Below, one piece after another: positions 1-11,710 of a stretch of 64,000 nucleotides of DNA. Position numbers and translations under genes: made by a program. Origin of the DNA: Sarcocystis neurona (lineage: Eukaryota > Apicomplexa > Conoidasida > Eucoccidiorida > Sarcocystidae); assembly GCA_000727475.1 (NCBI GenBank), contig KL647288.1:8707414-8771413 (forward strand). Reading direction: 5' to 3'. Every line of letters begins with the position of its first letter. Position 1 is the stretch's first letter. The notes below the pieces were generated by a model. The model made no database searches, was not told where the DNA came from, and was given only the letters and a program-made list of their open reading frames with translations.

Positions 1-2
1 TT

Positions 3-3000
3 GGGCAAGACCTCTCCCGGGAGACGCTGGCCGTGTGCTGCAGCAGCGGCAGCCCTGATTTGGCGTCCCGTAACTCGTCCTCTTCGGCTGCTCCACCTGC
101 AGCAGGGGGGGTGTATCATACGACGCTAGCGCAACAAGCGCAGCAGCCGACTACCCTGCCGCATGTGTGGCAACAGCAGCAGCAGCGGCAGCACCAGTTG
201 CAGCCGCGTCGCAAAGCGTCGCCTCCTCTTCATCTTCCGAGTGCCGCTGCAGCCTTGCTCTTGAACAGGGAAGTCGCTGCATCAGGAGGCAGGAAACACA
301 CGGAGGAGCAGCTGCTGCGTCAAGAGCAACACCAAAGAGGGCCCGGCTGGCAGCAACAGGACTGGGAACGCGTAACTGAGAAGCACAGTCCGCAGCAGCA
401 AGGCAGTGTGCAACGGCAACCAGACGGTGAACACCGAAAAACAGAGGCCGGCGAGAACAGCTCGCAGCTCGGCATGTCAGGTCAGGCTCGATGCGCTCCC
501 AGCCGTCAGCAGCGGCAGCAGCAGCTACAGCGGGCAGTGGTCGGGGCATCAGGCGGTGCTTTCTGTGAAGGAAAACGAAGAGGCGGAAGAGCGAAAAGTG
601 GGGTTTCGCAGCTGCTCAAAGCTTCACAGCTGGTGAACGTTTCGCACTGGCACCACCAAGGCCCGCACACAGGAGCAGATGCAGAGTTCGAAGCCACCCT
701 GCAGTTGCAACCGCGTCAGGGGCACCTCTTGCGGCAGCCATGGCAGCAACAGTCCGAGCAGCAGCAGTTCCAGCAACAGCGACAGGGGAAGAGGGACGAA
801 GAGCAGCAGCAGCAGCAGGCGAAGCCTGCTGGTGAGCAGCAACGACTTTGCAGCAAAACGCTTCCATTCGACGTCTCCTCGTACCCGCTGCTGTGGAGTC
901 TGTATTCAGAAACCGCAAGCAGCATGCTTTCTCCTGATGAGGTGGGGAGACAGCGACAGCAGCAGCAACGGGAGAGAGAGATTCGAGCTGCAGTAAGGGC
1001 TTGCTGGGACAAAGACGAAAAAGGAAAGCCAACTCCTCAGCCCTCCTCCTCGATGCGAGTTCCGACGGCAGGAAAATTGCCACTGTATACATTAGCGTCA
1101 TCAGTACTTGCTTCCCCCGCAGCAACAGGTACCGCTCTTCAAAGTGCTGACGTAGAGTCGGGACCAGCTGTGTTTTCATTTTCATCGCCGTCTGATCCTA
1201 CTTCAGCCGCCGCAGCATTTCGTATTCCCTGTGAAGCCGCAGCTGCAACTGGGCAACCAGCAGCGGCAGCATCACGAGCTGCTTCAAGTCTGCGAGTAGA
1301 CCCTCTTGCAACCGTGCGGTGCGCAGCAGCGGTGCTGGCAGCAGCTGCAGCAGGGGCAGTAGGGACATCGGCGGCAGGTGGCGCAGCGCCTCCAGAGGCA
1401 GTTCGAGCGGCAGATGCAGCGGCAGCGCTCCTTGAAAGGGGCCTTGTTGAGTCAGCGCTGAATGCAACAGCAGAGGGTGCTCGTATCGTCGGAGAAGACA
1501 GCAGCGCCGGCAGCCAGGCCGCAGAACGGCCGCTGCAGCAGCAGCCTGTGCTCCCACGTACATTCGAGGAAGGACAGCAGCAAGCAAGTGCAACAGACAC
1601 GTGTGTTGCTGCATCGCTTGCTTCCTCTTTGATGCCGCTGCTAAGCGAACAGAGCGCAGCATCTGAGGAGACCGGACCGCCGCAAGCGCTGCAGCTCCTC
1701 GGGGCGCAGCGGTTGAAGGAAGGCGAAAGTAGCAGGGAAAAGGATGGCCAAGCAGCGGCAGCAGAGCACCGGGAGGACGAATGGCTATACAGCGACAACT
1801 CGGAAGTGAAAACATCAAGGCAGTCAGGGAGCAACGGACGACGCAGCAGCAACCTGGGTGATGTTGACAGCGAGGATAGCGTCACCTTGCTGCAGCAGCT
1901 ACTGTTGCAGCACCAGGCTCTGTTGGATGGCAGTACCAGCAGCCGTTGCCTAGCGAGTGCGGGCAGTCCACACGTTTCTGCTGCAGAAGCTCTCTCCACA
2001 TCGTTCTCTACAGCAACAGGGCCCTCAGCTGCAGCAGTTATTAGCCCCCCACCAGCACGCCATATGGCAGGGGTACCCCCAGCAGCAGCACCAGCCCTTC
2101 ACGTAGCATCCCCAGGAGCTGAAGACTTCTGCAACATCTGGAATGAAGACAATGCAGCGAACACAAGAGCCCTGCAGCAATCTGCGAACAGTGGAGACGA
2201 AGGGATTCACGAGGATCTGCTGCTACAGCTTGGCTGTAGCGACGCGTGGAGGACGGCGAACACCACAGCAGCTCGTAGAGATAGGGCTGGCAGCGGTGGA
2301 GGAACTGAAGGTTGGAGAGCTGGCAGCAGCGACGAGGATGCCGAATTTGCAGCGGCCGAGACAGGGAAAGCGGCGGCAGAAGCACGAAATGCAACAGCAG
2401 TACCAGAAGCAAGAGAAGCAGCAGCAGCAGCAGCAGGAGACGGGGCACCAGCGACCGGAAGCACACCTGGAGCGACCGCAATGCGCGAGGCCGCAACAGG
2501 GGAACAAGCACGTGACGAACGGTCGGGCTTGTGGCGGAGGCGTGCGAAGAGCTTTGCTGTTGCGGAGAGTCCGCCAGCAACACCAGCAGGCGGCACGGTC
2601 CCAGCGGCCACAGTGGAGGGAAGAAGACGTGCTACAACAGCTGACGGAGGAGGAGGAGGTCCGGCCTCTGTCCAAGCGAAAAAACGTCCTGAGCAAAGGG
2701 GAGCACCAGCTACGCGGGGGACAGCCGTTGGTGAAGAAAACGAAAATTCTTGTGATTGTCTAGTCGGAGATGCAACGCATACAGTCACAGCAGACGACGT
2801 AAGCACAATAGGAGGCGCAGCAAGCGGGAAAGCAGAAGCGGGCGCTGGACGTGGTGCAGCTGAGCCCCTGCAGGAGCGGATACCAGCAGCGCGTGGCGAA
2901 GAGAATGTACGCATCTCAGCGGAGTCAGTGCGCAGCCTCCTGCCTAACTCGCCTTTCAATATGTGCTCGAGTCTTAAAGGCGCTTCATCCTCTTCGCTGC

Positions 3001-4892
3001 CGTCGTCTCCCGTGCCCGCTGGTGGGGTGTACGTTGAAAGGGGAACTGTAGTGCAGCGCGTGCCTTTCGCAAATCATGATGAAGAGCTGCTACCTATAGG
3101 CGGAGGTGCAGCAGCGGTAACCGGAGCTTCTCCGGCGTGGTCGTACAGCGCCTCGACAGCAGCAGCCTCCGATGATTATATGGACTGTCGACTTATGCTG
3201 CTGCCCAACAGCAGCATGCTGCTGGATAGACTACCAGCGGAAGAGAGAGAAGGCGCTGCTCGCAGCAAACCAAGAGAATGGAAAAAGGAGTACCAGGATA
3301 GCAGAGGGACTAGCAGAGCGACCAGCGGCTTCATCAGAGGTGGAGACACACAAAGACGGGTGCAGCAGGAGCTCCCGTACCCGCAGCAGCAGCAGCAGCA
3401 CACATACCAGGAGCGCCAGCGGTCGCAGCAACACCTACAACAGCAGCAACAGCCGCAGCAGCAACTTCAACAGCAGCAAGCGAACCGCTACTTTTTCAGT
3501 GAGCTGCTGTCGACAGAGACGCTTGCTGCAAGATCTGCTGCAGAGGATTCGGCCTCTCAGACTGACATGCTGCTGAGAGAGACTGAGAGATCGAGTGTCC
3601 AGCAGCAGCAGCAGCGTAAGGAGGGTGCCGCAGCTCCATTTCTGATTGATTCATACAGGGCACTACCCAGAAGCAGCATCAGCAAAACCAGCATTACCAG
3701 CTGTGTCTACAACGGCAGCAACGGCACCCGCGGGGAGACGGGCAGCATACACGTGAATCCATGCAACAGAAGCAGCAGCGGCACTGCCAAGGGTAAAGAT
3801 GATCTAGTCCAACAACTGCATCCGAGGGGGAGCTATGTGGATTACGCTTTTCCGTGCGGCGGGGAGGTCAGCAGCAGCACCAACCGCAGGACATTGAACA
3901 GCAGGCGCAGCAGCGACGACAGCCTGGGTCTGTACAGCAGCAGCAGCACCAGCCACAACCTGACTTCAAACAGCAGCAGGAGCAAATGCGACAGCAACAG
4001 CAGCAGTCATGCCGGGGAGGAAGCACCAACTCAGGAACTTTTGCATCCACGCAAGCTGCAGGAATGCGCAGACATGGGTCCGCAGGTGAATGTTTTGAAC
4101 AGAGAGGAGACAAGGGAGCTGCTGCATAGCAATTCGTCGTCGGATCAAGCAGGTGAAGCTGGAGACACAGGCAGTAGGGACACCCTCCCTGATGGAGGTC
4201 CCTTGACGGAGAACGACATGCATTTTTCTGCATTCCGGACCTTGCCGGATCCGCTTTTTGACGCTCGTCAGATGCAGCAATTTTATCGGCAACAGCAACA
4301 AGATTTGGGACACCCGCAGCAGGTGAATGAGCAGCAACAAAAACGGGTGGGTAGCCGTTTTCTGGGACTGCACCACCAGCGTCAGATGGATTTCGGCCCG
4401 CAACAATCACCTGCACCTCTGACAGGAGAATCTCTCCGCTTGCTGCAGCAATCAGGAGACGCGAGGGGAGGGGAAGCACGTGTGGACGTCGCTGTTGCTG
4501 CGGGTGGGGACAACAACACAGCAGTTACCAGGCCAAGACCTGAAGCAGTGCTGCCCACGCAAGAAGGCGGAGAAGAAAACCAGCACCCGCTGCCGCAGCT
4601 GCAGCACGCGCGTGCAGGCGGAAGGGTGGTGCCGATTGGCAGAAGCAACAGCGTGCGACCAAGCCACCCAGTCGACAGGCAGGAAAGGCTCTGTGAGGAG
4701 GAACGACACCAGCAGCCCGGCGGCACCAGTCACGCCGCCGCTGCAGCAGAGCTGTCACTAGCATCATCGACGTGTGAACCTGCAAATAATCTTGATAACA
4801 ATGAGAACGGCACTCTGCAGTCGTCAGTGGCGATGATGAATGCGGTTGTACTAATCGAACGAATGATGAATGCGCTCGGTCTCGAAAACTGA
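3..4892 (+). CDS. Large Gln/Ala/Ser-rich protein, 5' partial
   Basis: One reading frame stays open from the window edge (codon phase starting at base 3) to a TGA at 4890-4892, giving 1629 visible residues. There is no need for the GTG at base 33 as a start: the frame continues upstream, so the true start lies outside the window. I see no enzyme domain, membrane segment or zinc-finger pattern. The protein is dominated by homopolymer runs: Gln-rich near 170-450, 740-840, 3380-3490 and 4260-4340, Ala-rich near 1195-1460 and 2395-2490, Ser/Asn-rich near 3650-4010. Less biased islands lie near 860-910, 2940-3080 and 4200-4260. Such runs are typical of Eimeria proteins, where CAG repeats are read as Gln, Ala or Ser according to frame. 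The length of the frame argues strongly that it is translated. Function is unknown; a regulatory or nuclear protein is possible but not shown. Confidence 0.8.
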   Translation, partial: GQDLSRETLAVCCSSGSPDLASRNSSSSAAPPAAGGVYHTTLAQQAQQPTTLPHVWQQQQQRQHQLQPRRKASPPLHLPSAAAALLLNREVAASGGRKHTEEQLLRQEQHQRGPGWQQQDWERVTEKHSPQQQGSVQRQPDGEHRKTEAGENSSQLGMSGQARCAPSRQQRQQQLQRAVVGASGGAFCEGKRRGGRAKSGVSQLLKASQLVNVSHWHHQGPHTGADAEFEATLQLQPRQGHLLRQPWQQQSEQQQFQQQRQGKRDEEQQQQQAKPAGEQQRLCSKTLPFDVSSYPLLWSLYSETASSMLSPDEVGRQRQQQQREREIRAAVRACWDKDEKGKPTPQPSSSMRVPTAGKLPLYTLASSVLASPAATGTALQSADVESGPAVFSFSSPSDPTSAAAAFRIPCEAAAATGQPAAAASRAASSLRVDPLATVRCAAAVLAAAAAGAVGTSAAGGAAPPEAVRAADAAAALLERGLVESALNATAEGARIVGEDSSAGSQAAERPLQQQPVLPRTFEEGQQQASATDTCVAASLASSLMPLLSEQSAASEETGPPQALQLLGAQRLKEGESSREKDGQAAAAEHREDEWLYSDNSEVKTSRQSGSNGRRSSNLGDVDSEDSVTLLQQLLLQHQALLDGSTSSRCLASAGSPHVSAAEALSTSFSTATGPSAAAVISPPPARHMAGVPPAAAPALHVASPGAEDFCNIWNEDNAANTRALQQSANSGDEGIHEDLLLQLGCSDAWRTANTTAARRDRAGSGGGTEGWRAGSSDEDAEFAAAETGKAAAEARNATAVPEAREAAAAAAGDGAPATGSTPGATAMREAATGEQARDERSGLWRRRAKSFAVAESPPATPAGGTVPAATVEGRRRATTADGGGGGPASVQAKKRPEQRGAPATRGTAVGEENENSCDCLVGDATHTVTADDVSTIGGAASGKAEAGAGRGAAEPLQERIPAARGEENVRISAESVRSLLPNSPFNMCSSLKGASSSSLPSSPVPAGGVYVERGTVVQRVPFANHDEELLPIGGGAAAVTGASPAWSYSASTAAASDDYMDCRLMLLPNSSMLLDRLPAEEREGAARSKPREWKKEYQDSRGTSRATSGFIRGGDTQRRVQQELPYPQQQQQHTYQERQRSQQHLQQQQQPQQQLQQQQANRYFFSELLSTETLAARSAAEDSASQTDMLLRETERSSVQQQQQRKEGAAAPFLIDSYRALPRSSISKTSITSCVYNGSNGTRGETGSIHVNPCNRSSSGTAKGKDDLVQQLHPRGSYVDYAFPCGGEVSSSTNRRTLNSRRSSDDSLGLYSSSSTSHNLTSNSSRSKCDSNSSSHAGEEAPTQELLHPRKLQECADMGPQVNVLNREETRELLHSNSSSDQAGEAGDTGSRDTLPDGGPLTENDMHFSAFRTLPDPLFDARQMQQFYRQQQQDLGHPQQVNEQQQKRVGSRFLGLHHQRQMDFGPQQSPAPLTGESLRLLQQSGDARGGEARVDVAVAAGGDNNTAVTRPRPEAVLPTQEGGEENQHPLPQLQHARAGGRVVPIGRSNSVRPSHPVDRQERLCEEERHQQPGGTSHAAAAAELSLASSTCEPANNLDNNENGTLQSSVAMMNAVVLIERMMNALGLEN

Positions 4893-7800
4893 AACGGCTA
4901 CTTTGCGACTTCTACGAAGTGACGAGGCAGCGCCGACAGAGACGTAAATGCAGCTGCCGTACACGCAAGATGACTACATAGACAGCGCAGTACACGAGAG
5001 GAGTCCCATGACTGTAGGGGAAGGTGCTGCACGCAGGCGAGCTACAAGGCCTCTGAAGAAAACATCGCTGTGCTAGAGCTGCACAATTTTGGACATACAG
5101 GAGAGAACAGTGTCAGGGGAAGGAGCTCAGTTAAAACAGCGTGGTATAAAGGAAGAAGTCTTTCCCGTTGCAACGGCTGAGTAAACTTTCGAATTGGAAA
5201 ATTAATTTACGAGCTTCTGCCGAAAGTGATAATAATTGCCGTCTGCACCCTCGTGTGCTACGAACAGAGCGAAGAGAACAGCGGTACCTGGGAAACTTTG
5301 GTGAAGTATATCTTGGATGGTCAAGGCCTTTCACCGCGCCGGCTGCGAACTGGAGAGCTCCGTGCTGAACACATTGGTTGCACAGAGCTGCCATGATGTC
5401 GCAGGCGTAGACACAAGATGGGCGACAGTAGAGAGCGGTCCAGTTAAAGTACAAAAATTACTTTGGTAACGGTTACAAGTGCATAAACGCCGGTTGTGCA
5501 CTCGACACAGAGTAGAGAAATGGCTGCTCGGTGGTGTTGCCGACTGCAGGCAACAGCATTAATACGAGAAGTACAACTATTTGCGCACAGTTGTATTTCG
5601 TAGTCGAGCTGAGCAACGAACGAAGTGGCGCGCCGTATTGTGGAGACAACGGTGCTTTCGCAGACTGAAAGCGGCGTTTTATGGACGATGCAAAACACCC
5701 GGGGTGACACACAGCTCTGGTAGTGTAGCCCAGAAAATCTGGCTTGCCCGTGAGTCTGGGGCTGGATTTCCCCCTTTTGCAGAGGACGGGGGGAGTATAT
5801 TTGTCCTGCGTGTGACCTATAACGCAAGATATGGTATTATTTGTGACGCGGAGCTTTGATTACGTGAAGCCTCATCCTGTAAAGTGTTTAGCAGTTGCAC
5901 CGTGGTTGCTGGAAGGAATGCCTATCCTAGTTGCACCGTTATACCGCAGCACGGCAAGTTGTCCAAGTGAAGTCGAATTTAGGAAAAACTGTGGTTCTCC
6001 TCTTGTACATACGGTTGAGTCCTTCGCGTTAGTCGAAGAGGAGGAGTCGGATGTATTATATGCGGCAGCGGGGCAGCGGCACACGGTCGGTATCTGGGTT
6101 TTGGTACTGCGACGACGTCTGTCTTTTTTGTGGTCGGCGTCGAGCAATTCTGGAGGCGAGGGGCTGCGCAAGGCAGAAAGCTTATTACTCCGTTTAGGTT
6201 GTGTGGGTGTTTTCGCAGGAACACAAATTGAAAAGTTTTCTCACTTTTTACAGAGGTGTCCATCCTCGTAGATAATACTTTTTTAATAAAGTGTGCCATG
6301 CTGCCCACAGTCGTGCTGTTTGGGTGTTCGTGGCCCACCGCGTATTTTAACGCGACAGCACAGCAAGATAAATTTGCAGGATAAATCGCACGACTACGTG
6401 TGATACATACCTAGGGGAAATGGTTTACACGGAGCTAATGCGTGCTCTTTGACCCGTCCTCCCGCACGTCCTTCCGACTGAGAAAAACGAACAGATAGGA
6501 TTGGTCTAAGGAAGGGAGAGGGAGGAAAGCTTCGTACCAGCATATTCAGAGAAAGCACGTGGGTAGCGCTATAGGCATACAGGTGTAGGCGGCTGAAGTT
6601 CAGCGCGCGCGGGTATAAAAGTTGAATGCAGGCGGGGAGGGCGCGAAGGCAGAGTGCGTCGTCAGTGTTTTCACAGTCGTGCTGGTCACCTCTCCTAGAA
6701 GCAAATGTTACCCACTTTAACCACTTCCATTCGTATACTCTAGACGAAAGCCACGGCAAAACAGGCAAATAGCCGGTTGTACGTCTATTTCTGGGAACAT
6801 ACAACTTCAGGCGTGACGACAGATCGTGAGCGGTTTCGTCGACTTCACTGGTTTTAGAGCGCGTTTGTTTCACTTCTTCGAAATTTGACAGGGAGTTCGC
6901 ATCCCAGAAGCAGCAGCAGACGCGACCTTGAAAAAAGAAACCTATGCGTTGATAGGTGATAGCGGCTAAATATCTGTAGAGCCTCTGCTGCACGTATATC
7001 ATGTTTCTCAAAAAAGTGCAAATTCAAGTCCATTTGTCAAACGAAAGGGGATGTGGTGTTCTTGTTTCCCGCCCTAAAAATTGGAAACGAGAGCGCAGAA
7101 ACAACGAAGGAGGGTGTATATATCATTAAATTTGTATGTATACACACATATAAACTGTGTGTCGGTTTTTTCCCCCGCGTACATTGATTCGTACAGGGTT
7201 GCCGCGGGACAGATCGCCTTCTGCGTCATTTGAGTGTGTTGACTGGATAGTCAGTGGGAGTGTACCTGTCTTATGCTATCCCTGGCACAGTGAATTTCTG
7301 AGGACGGTCCAGGGGTAAAAGAGGTAGACGTTTTGCAGGCCGTGTGGGAAAGGTGATTCTGAGGGAAAAGCGTAACTGTTGACCGTTTACCTGGAAATCC
7401 TATGTATAGGCTGTAGAACCGGTATTTCAGTTCAGTAAGCTGATCGAGAAAAAGAAAACTCAGATGCGTAAAGAGACTTAAGCCGTTGATCCCAAGGGTC
7501 GGCTTCCCTAGATCTTCCCACTTGATTGTGTCTGTGTTATTGCGTTGTTGTGCGGTGTGAGCCACAAACACAAAGGACATGCCCTCAGGGTTCCACAACG
7601 TTTCAGCATGCTGTCAGTAAATACTGACTTCTTCACATTTTGGTCGAAATGTGTGCTAAACAGCATAGTCAGCAGTACGGCATTTTTCGATTACGACTGC
7701 GAAGCATGTTACACGTAGCGAATTATGAGTAACAGATTCCGCGAGGAAAAGTTTTCGCGTAGCAGGTGGGCTTTATTTCCTCCTCAAGTGCAGCGGTCTA

Positions 7801-10800
7801 AGGCAGTAGGTAATCCGCGAAACAAGCTGCCTGCGGTAGAGTTTTCATGTGTACCCTTGAGTATAATATGTGTATACGCATGGGTGATGTTATGCAAGCG
7901 TGTCCTAATTGCAGATAATACTTTCGCGATACTCGCAAGCCCAGACACTTCCCTAGCAGCGACACCGGGGAGCACGAAAGCGTCGTTCAGGCAAGGAGTA
8001 GGTTTACTGGAAGTGTACACACAAACGATTGTAGGAAATTTTTCAGAACTTTGCGACTACGTGAAGTGCAGCTGCGCGTGTGTCCTGCGTGTAAATAACT
8101 CTTAATTGTCGATGCGCGAAGATTTGTCGTGCCAACCTCTTCCAGTGTATGCGGACAGAAATTAGGAATATCAGACGCCTGGACCGATGTCGGCAAAGCA
8201 CTCTGTCTTACAAATACTCAGCCAGGAAGCCGAGCTCCCCAAAGCTACAGTTTGCCACTAGCAGGCTTTTACAACGCACAGTGACAGTATCGGCATCCAC
8301 GGGGGCGTGAGTGCTGGCACGCAGGCGTACACACATTCGGCCACGTGTAGGTAATCAATACGCACTGTTCGCCCATATAACTTTACGCCGAAGTGAGGAC
8401 ATTGGAATATTTGACAACGTGACCGTTGGCGTGGATGCGCCTCGGAGTTAAGGACGTGTTTACTATTCAGAATGAGACTCCGTGGAAGCGAATGCTTTCT
8501 TTGCGCATCGGCAGAGCGTCCATCTACGAGCAATGGTCTATTTGTGGAGACGCAGGGCCGTTTCAGTGAAATACGAGTACTTGCTTAGCACTTGACAAGT
8601 CGTGTGAGCTCCGTGTCACAGGTCGTGTGTGCTCCGTGTGAAGAATTCATACACGTGGAAGTGCCGGCACTTGCGTGTCCCTCCCTTAGCTCATGACCAG
8701 ACATATCCTGCATGTTTACTGTGATGTGATTGTATTTGAACGTACTGGATTTTCATTTACGTACAGTCTTCTTGAAAGTACGTACTCACGCACCGGCGAC
8801 GGGTGTGGAACTGAGCAGAAACGCAAGCAGCACACGTAGCACTCGACGCCTTTTCTCAACGAGTGAAAGGCGTAGAAACCTCCTGGTGAGGCGGATGTTC
8901 GCAGATTGCGTGCAGTATAAATGTGAATGAATCACACTTCATAAGCAATTCGTTGATCAACGGTTTCCCATCGCACACAACAGTAGATGCGCTGTAGCCA
9001 TATCCTACCCCCCGCCACTATAGAAGAGCAATTTTTTAGGAGAAAAGTGTAGCTCGTAACTGACTGTAGCAGAATGCTGCAGTTTCGACCACGTGGCCGT
9101 CGTCAGCGGGCGCATATTTCATTGTGTACTACAACTGTTCAGGCATACAGCCCAGACACCGTTGAGCGGAGACGTTCCCGTTCTGTGTGAAGCTGAGCTG
9201 ATTTCCATGGACAAGTGTCCTTGGTCAGAGATGCCACGCCAGCTCCGAGACAAGCATCTTGACAAGCTGTAAAAACGAACGATAGATCAATTCTCCCAGC
9301 AGCAACGCGCGCACACCTATACGATACATAGATCTACTCGGATGCAAAAGTGTTAAAGGAGGTATAACATACCAGGTATATTACAGGTACGTACATAGAT
9401 ATGTAGTCCATATTTATCTAGAAGAGCTAATGGATCTCCGCCCTCGCCTCTACATGCTACCTTGTAAAACATGCTACACTGCTAGACGGCGTCTCAGAGC
9501 ATATGCCTGTTCTCTCTATGTGGCGCATGAACCGCGAACCTGAATTTCACTGGACGCCACTACAATCGACTGCTTCGATCTTACATATGCGTACAAACGA
9601 GTCCATTCTTCGACCTCCGTAGTGGTGGGACTTGGCAGCCGCAGCTTGATACAGGAGATGTATGTATATATATGTGTACCGCTCTTAGGATCAGAACTCA
9701 AGTAAGTAACTTGAGGTTATTCAACTATCCAGGTGGCTACGGCACACGTCTGCGTGACAAAATCTGGAATGTCCGCAGTTTTTACTGCAGTTCACTCGTC
9801 ATGTAATCTTTTGCCACCCGGAGATGCAGATACATATGGTTTTATACGTTGTGTGTGTATGTGTGTGACTTCAGTAACCTAAAGATGCTGTCGAAGCACA
9901 TTTTCATACATTTTCTTTCACGTGTCGCTCGGCATCTGTTGACGTTGACGGTACGTCAACTTGGAGGGGAAGGTTTTACATGATAGCAGCAAATATTTAG
10001 TAAGATGACATTGTAGCCGTGTCTTAGCATCTCCCTGTGAACCACCCTACCAATAAATTGTGCACATACTTCCTGCTGTTGAAGAGCAGCAAACACGCAA
10101 AATGCCTACGAGGACACGCTGTTCAACCCATTTCATACGGACAGAAGTGTAGTACTCTGCTCAACGAAGACACGTGGCGTTGAATATTAATTTCCATTCC
10201 TAAGCACCGCATACTGATGTCTAGCCGGTTGAGTTTATAAAATACCAGTCGTTACGTCTTCCTTTCCTGTATTGCTCATGCTTTATCAAACCATTAGCTG
10301 GAGCAATCTCCCGAGCGACGCGGAGCCGTAACGAGTGCCGGGTGCAACTGCCCTGTCCCAAGCATGCATGCATTGTATGTTCAACACACATCCGGGTTAC
10401 GATTTTCAGAAATCGACCGTCTTTAAAATTGTTGGCGTAGCACGACGCCTCTGTATCACAGTGGTATTTTTGTCCTCTCATTTCGCGACTACGCGTACTA
10501 CTTCGCCATGTTCGGCTGGCACCTTGTCTTGGTGCATGGACGTGTCCTCCGTACAGCTGGCGCCGTGTACTTTTCTGTCTTCTGGCTTTTTCTTCCGGTA
10601 GTTCACAGCCGCAGAGTGCGTCCGCTCTAGTGTCACGCCAATTAACGTAGTGACGCTCTGACGCCTTTTCGTCTGTTTGATACCTCCCATATGTGGGCGC
10701 GCCTCTTCTCCATCTGGCCGCTCCTCCACTCTTGAAATACGTACCCATATGCAGAAGTATATCAGTCTACGAGTGCCGCGCAGTGTCCCTCTGTTGTGCG

Positions 10801-11710
10801 TCGCCATGGAACAACGTGGACATTCCGCGTATGCAACGCATGCGCGGACTACACAGAAGCCCAGAAGATGTTTCGTTGCAAGTAGGACTACGTCACGTAA
10901 AAGCAGCTTCTGACGCTGACCACGAAGCCGTCGATGAAGTTCGTGTCGAGCATCGAGTGGAGATTCTGCTGCACCTACTTCCCGTGTGCTCTTCATCAGT
11001 GGTCGCAGGGATTTCGCATGTGTGTCCCTACCGCAATGGATGTGTTTTTCTTTGCACTTGCGCACGAAGTGTCAGTATGCGAATATACATATATATATAT
11101 ATATATACATATGTATAAGTTCTACTTTTGTACATGGATATTAGGATGATGATTGCGTAGACAGCTTCCTGGTGTCGACAGTCTGCACACCTTCCGTAAT
11201 AAGTGCAGTCCAAGAGACCAGCAGCAATAGTGTACATTTCTGCTTCGTGACGTTGCCCTTTCACTAACATTAATTTTTTAACGCAGCAGCTAGCGTCCTT
11301 CGCCGTGAAAGGGCGGCGTCTGCACAAAAACTCTTTTCCGCGCACCTTGCCTACCGGTACCCGACCTCCGTTGCATGAGGTTCTTCTGATCCGTTGGGCA
11401 CAGTCTTCTCCTAGAAGTGTTTCGCTTGTATGAGGTTTCACTCGTAGTGGAGGCCGAGTCGGCTACCGGCGTCCCATCGAGCCACTCTGAGTGCTCGCAA
11501 AGCAGCGGCGTTGGCTAGTAGTGCTTCACGGGAAAGTATGTACCTTCGTTCAAGAGCTCAACCCCATTTTTCTCCGTAGTTGAGTTGCGCTCAACTTCAT
11601 GGACGACGTGTTGCATCCGAGCAGAGCTTCAAGGAAATCTATGGAAGGACGCACGACTGCGAAACATCTGCGTTGTTCTAAAACAACGAATCGCAGTTCG
11701 GAGACCCATC
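4893..11710. other. Intergenic stretch, no supported gene
   Basis: This 6.8-kb stretch between the Gln-rich gene and the Nudix gene is mostly complex sequence with few microsatellites; a short (TA)n tract sits near 11082-11112. Several chance-length frames occur (for example 6394-7002 minus, about 202 residues from ATG, and 7725-8105 plus, 126 residues from ATG with one hydrophobic segment), but none shows a recognisable domain, and overlapping frames on both strands are equally long. It probably holds the 3' UTR of the first gene and the promoter of the Nudix gene. Undetected small exons cannot be excluded. Confidence 0.5.

Noticed and set aside
6394..7011. About 202-residue minus-strand frame
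   Set aside because: Length is near chance expectation for this region, there is no domain, and no splice context or initiation evidence.
10221..11065. Overlapping 175- and 195-residue minus-strand frames
   Set aside because: Two overlapping frames of similar length on the same strand, plus further ones on the other, point to low stop density rather than a gene.
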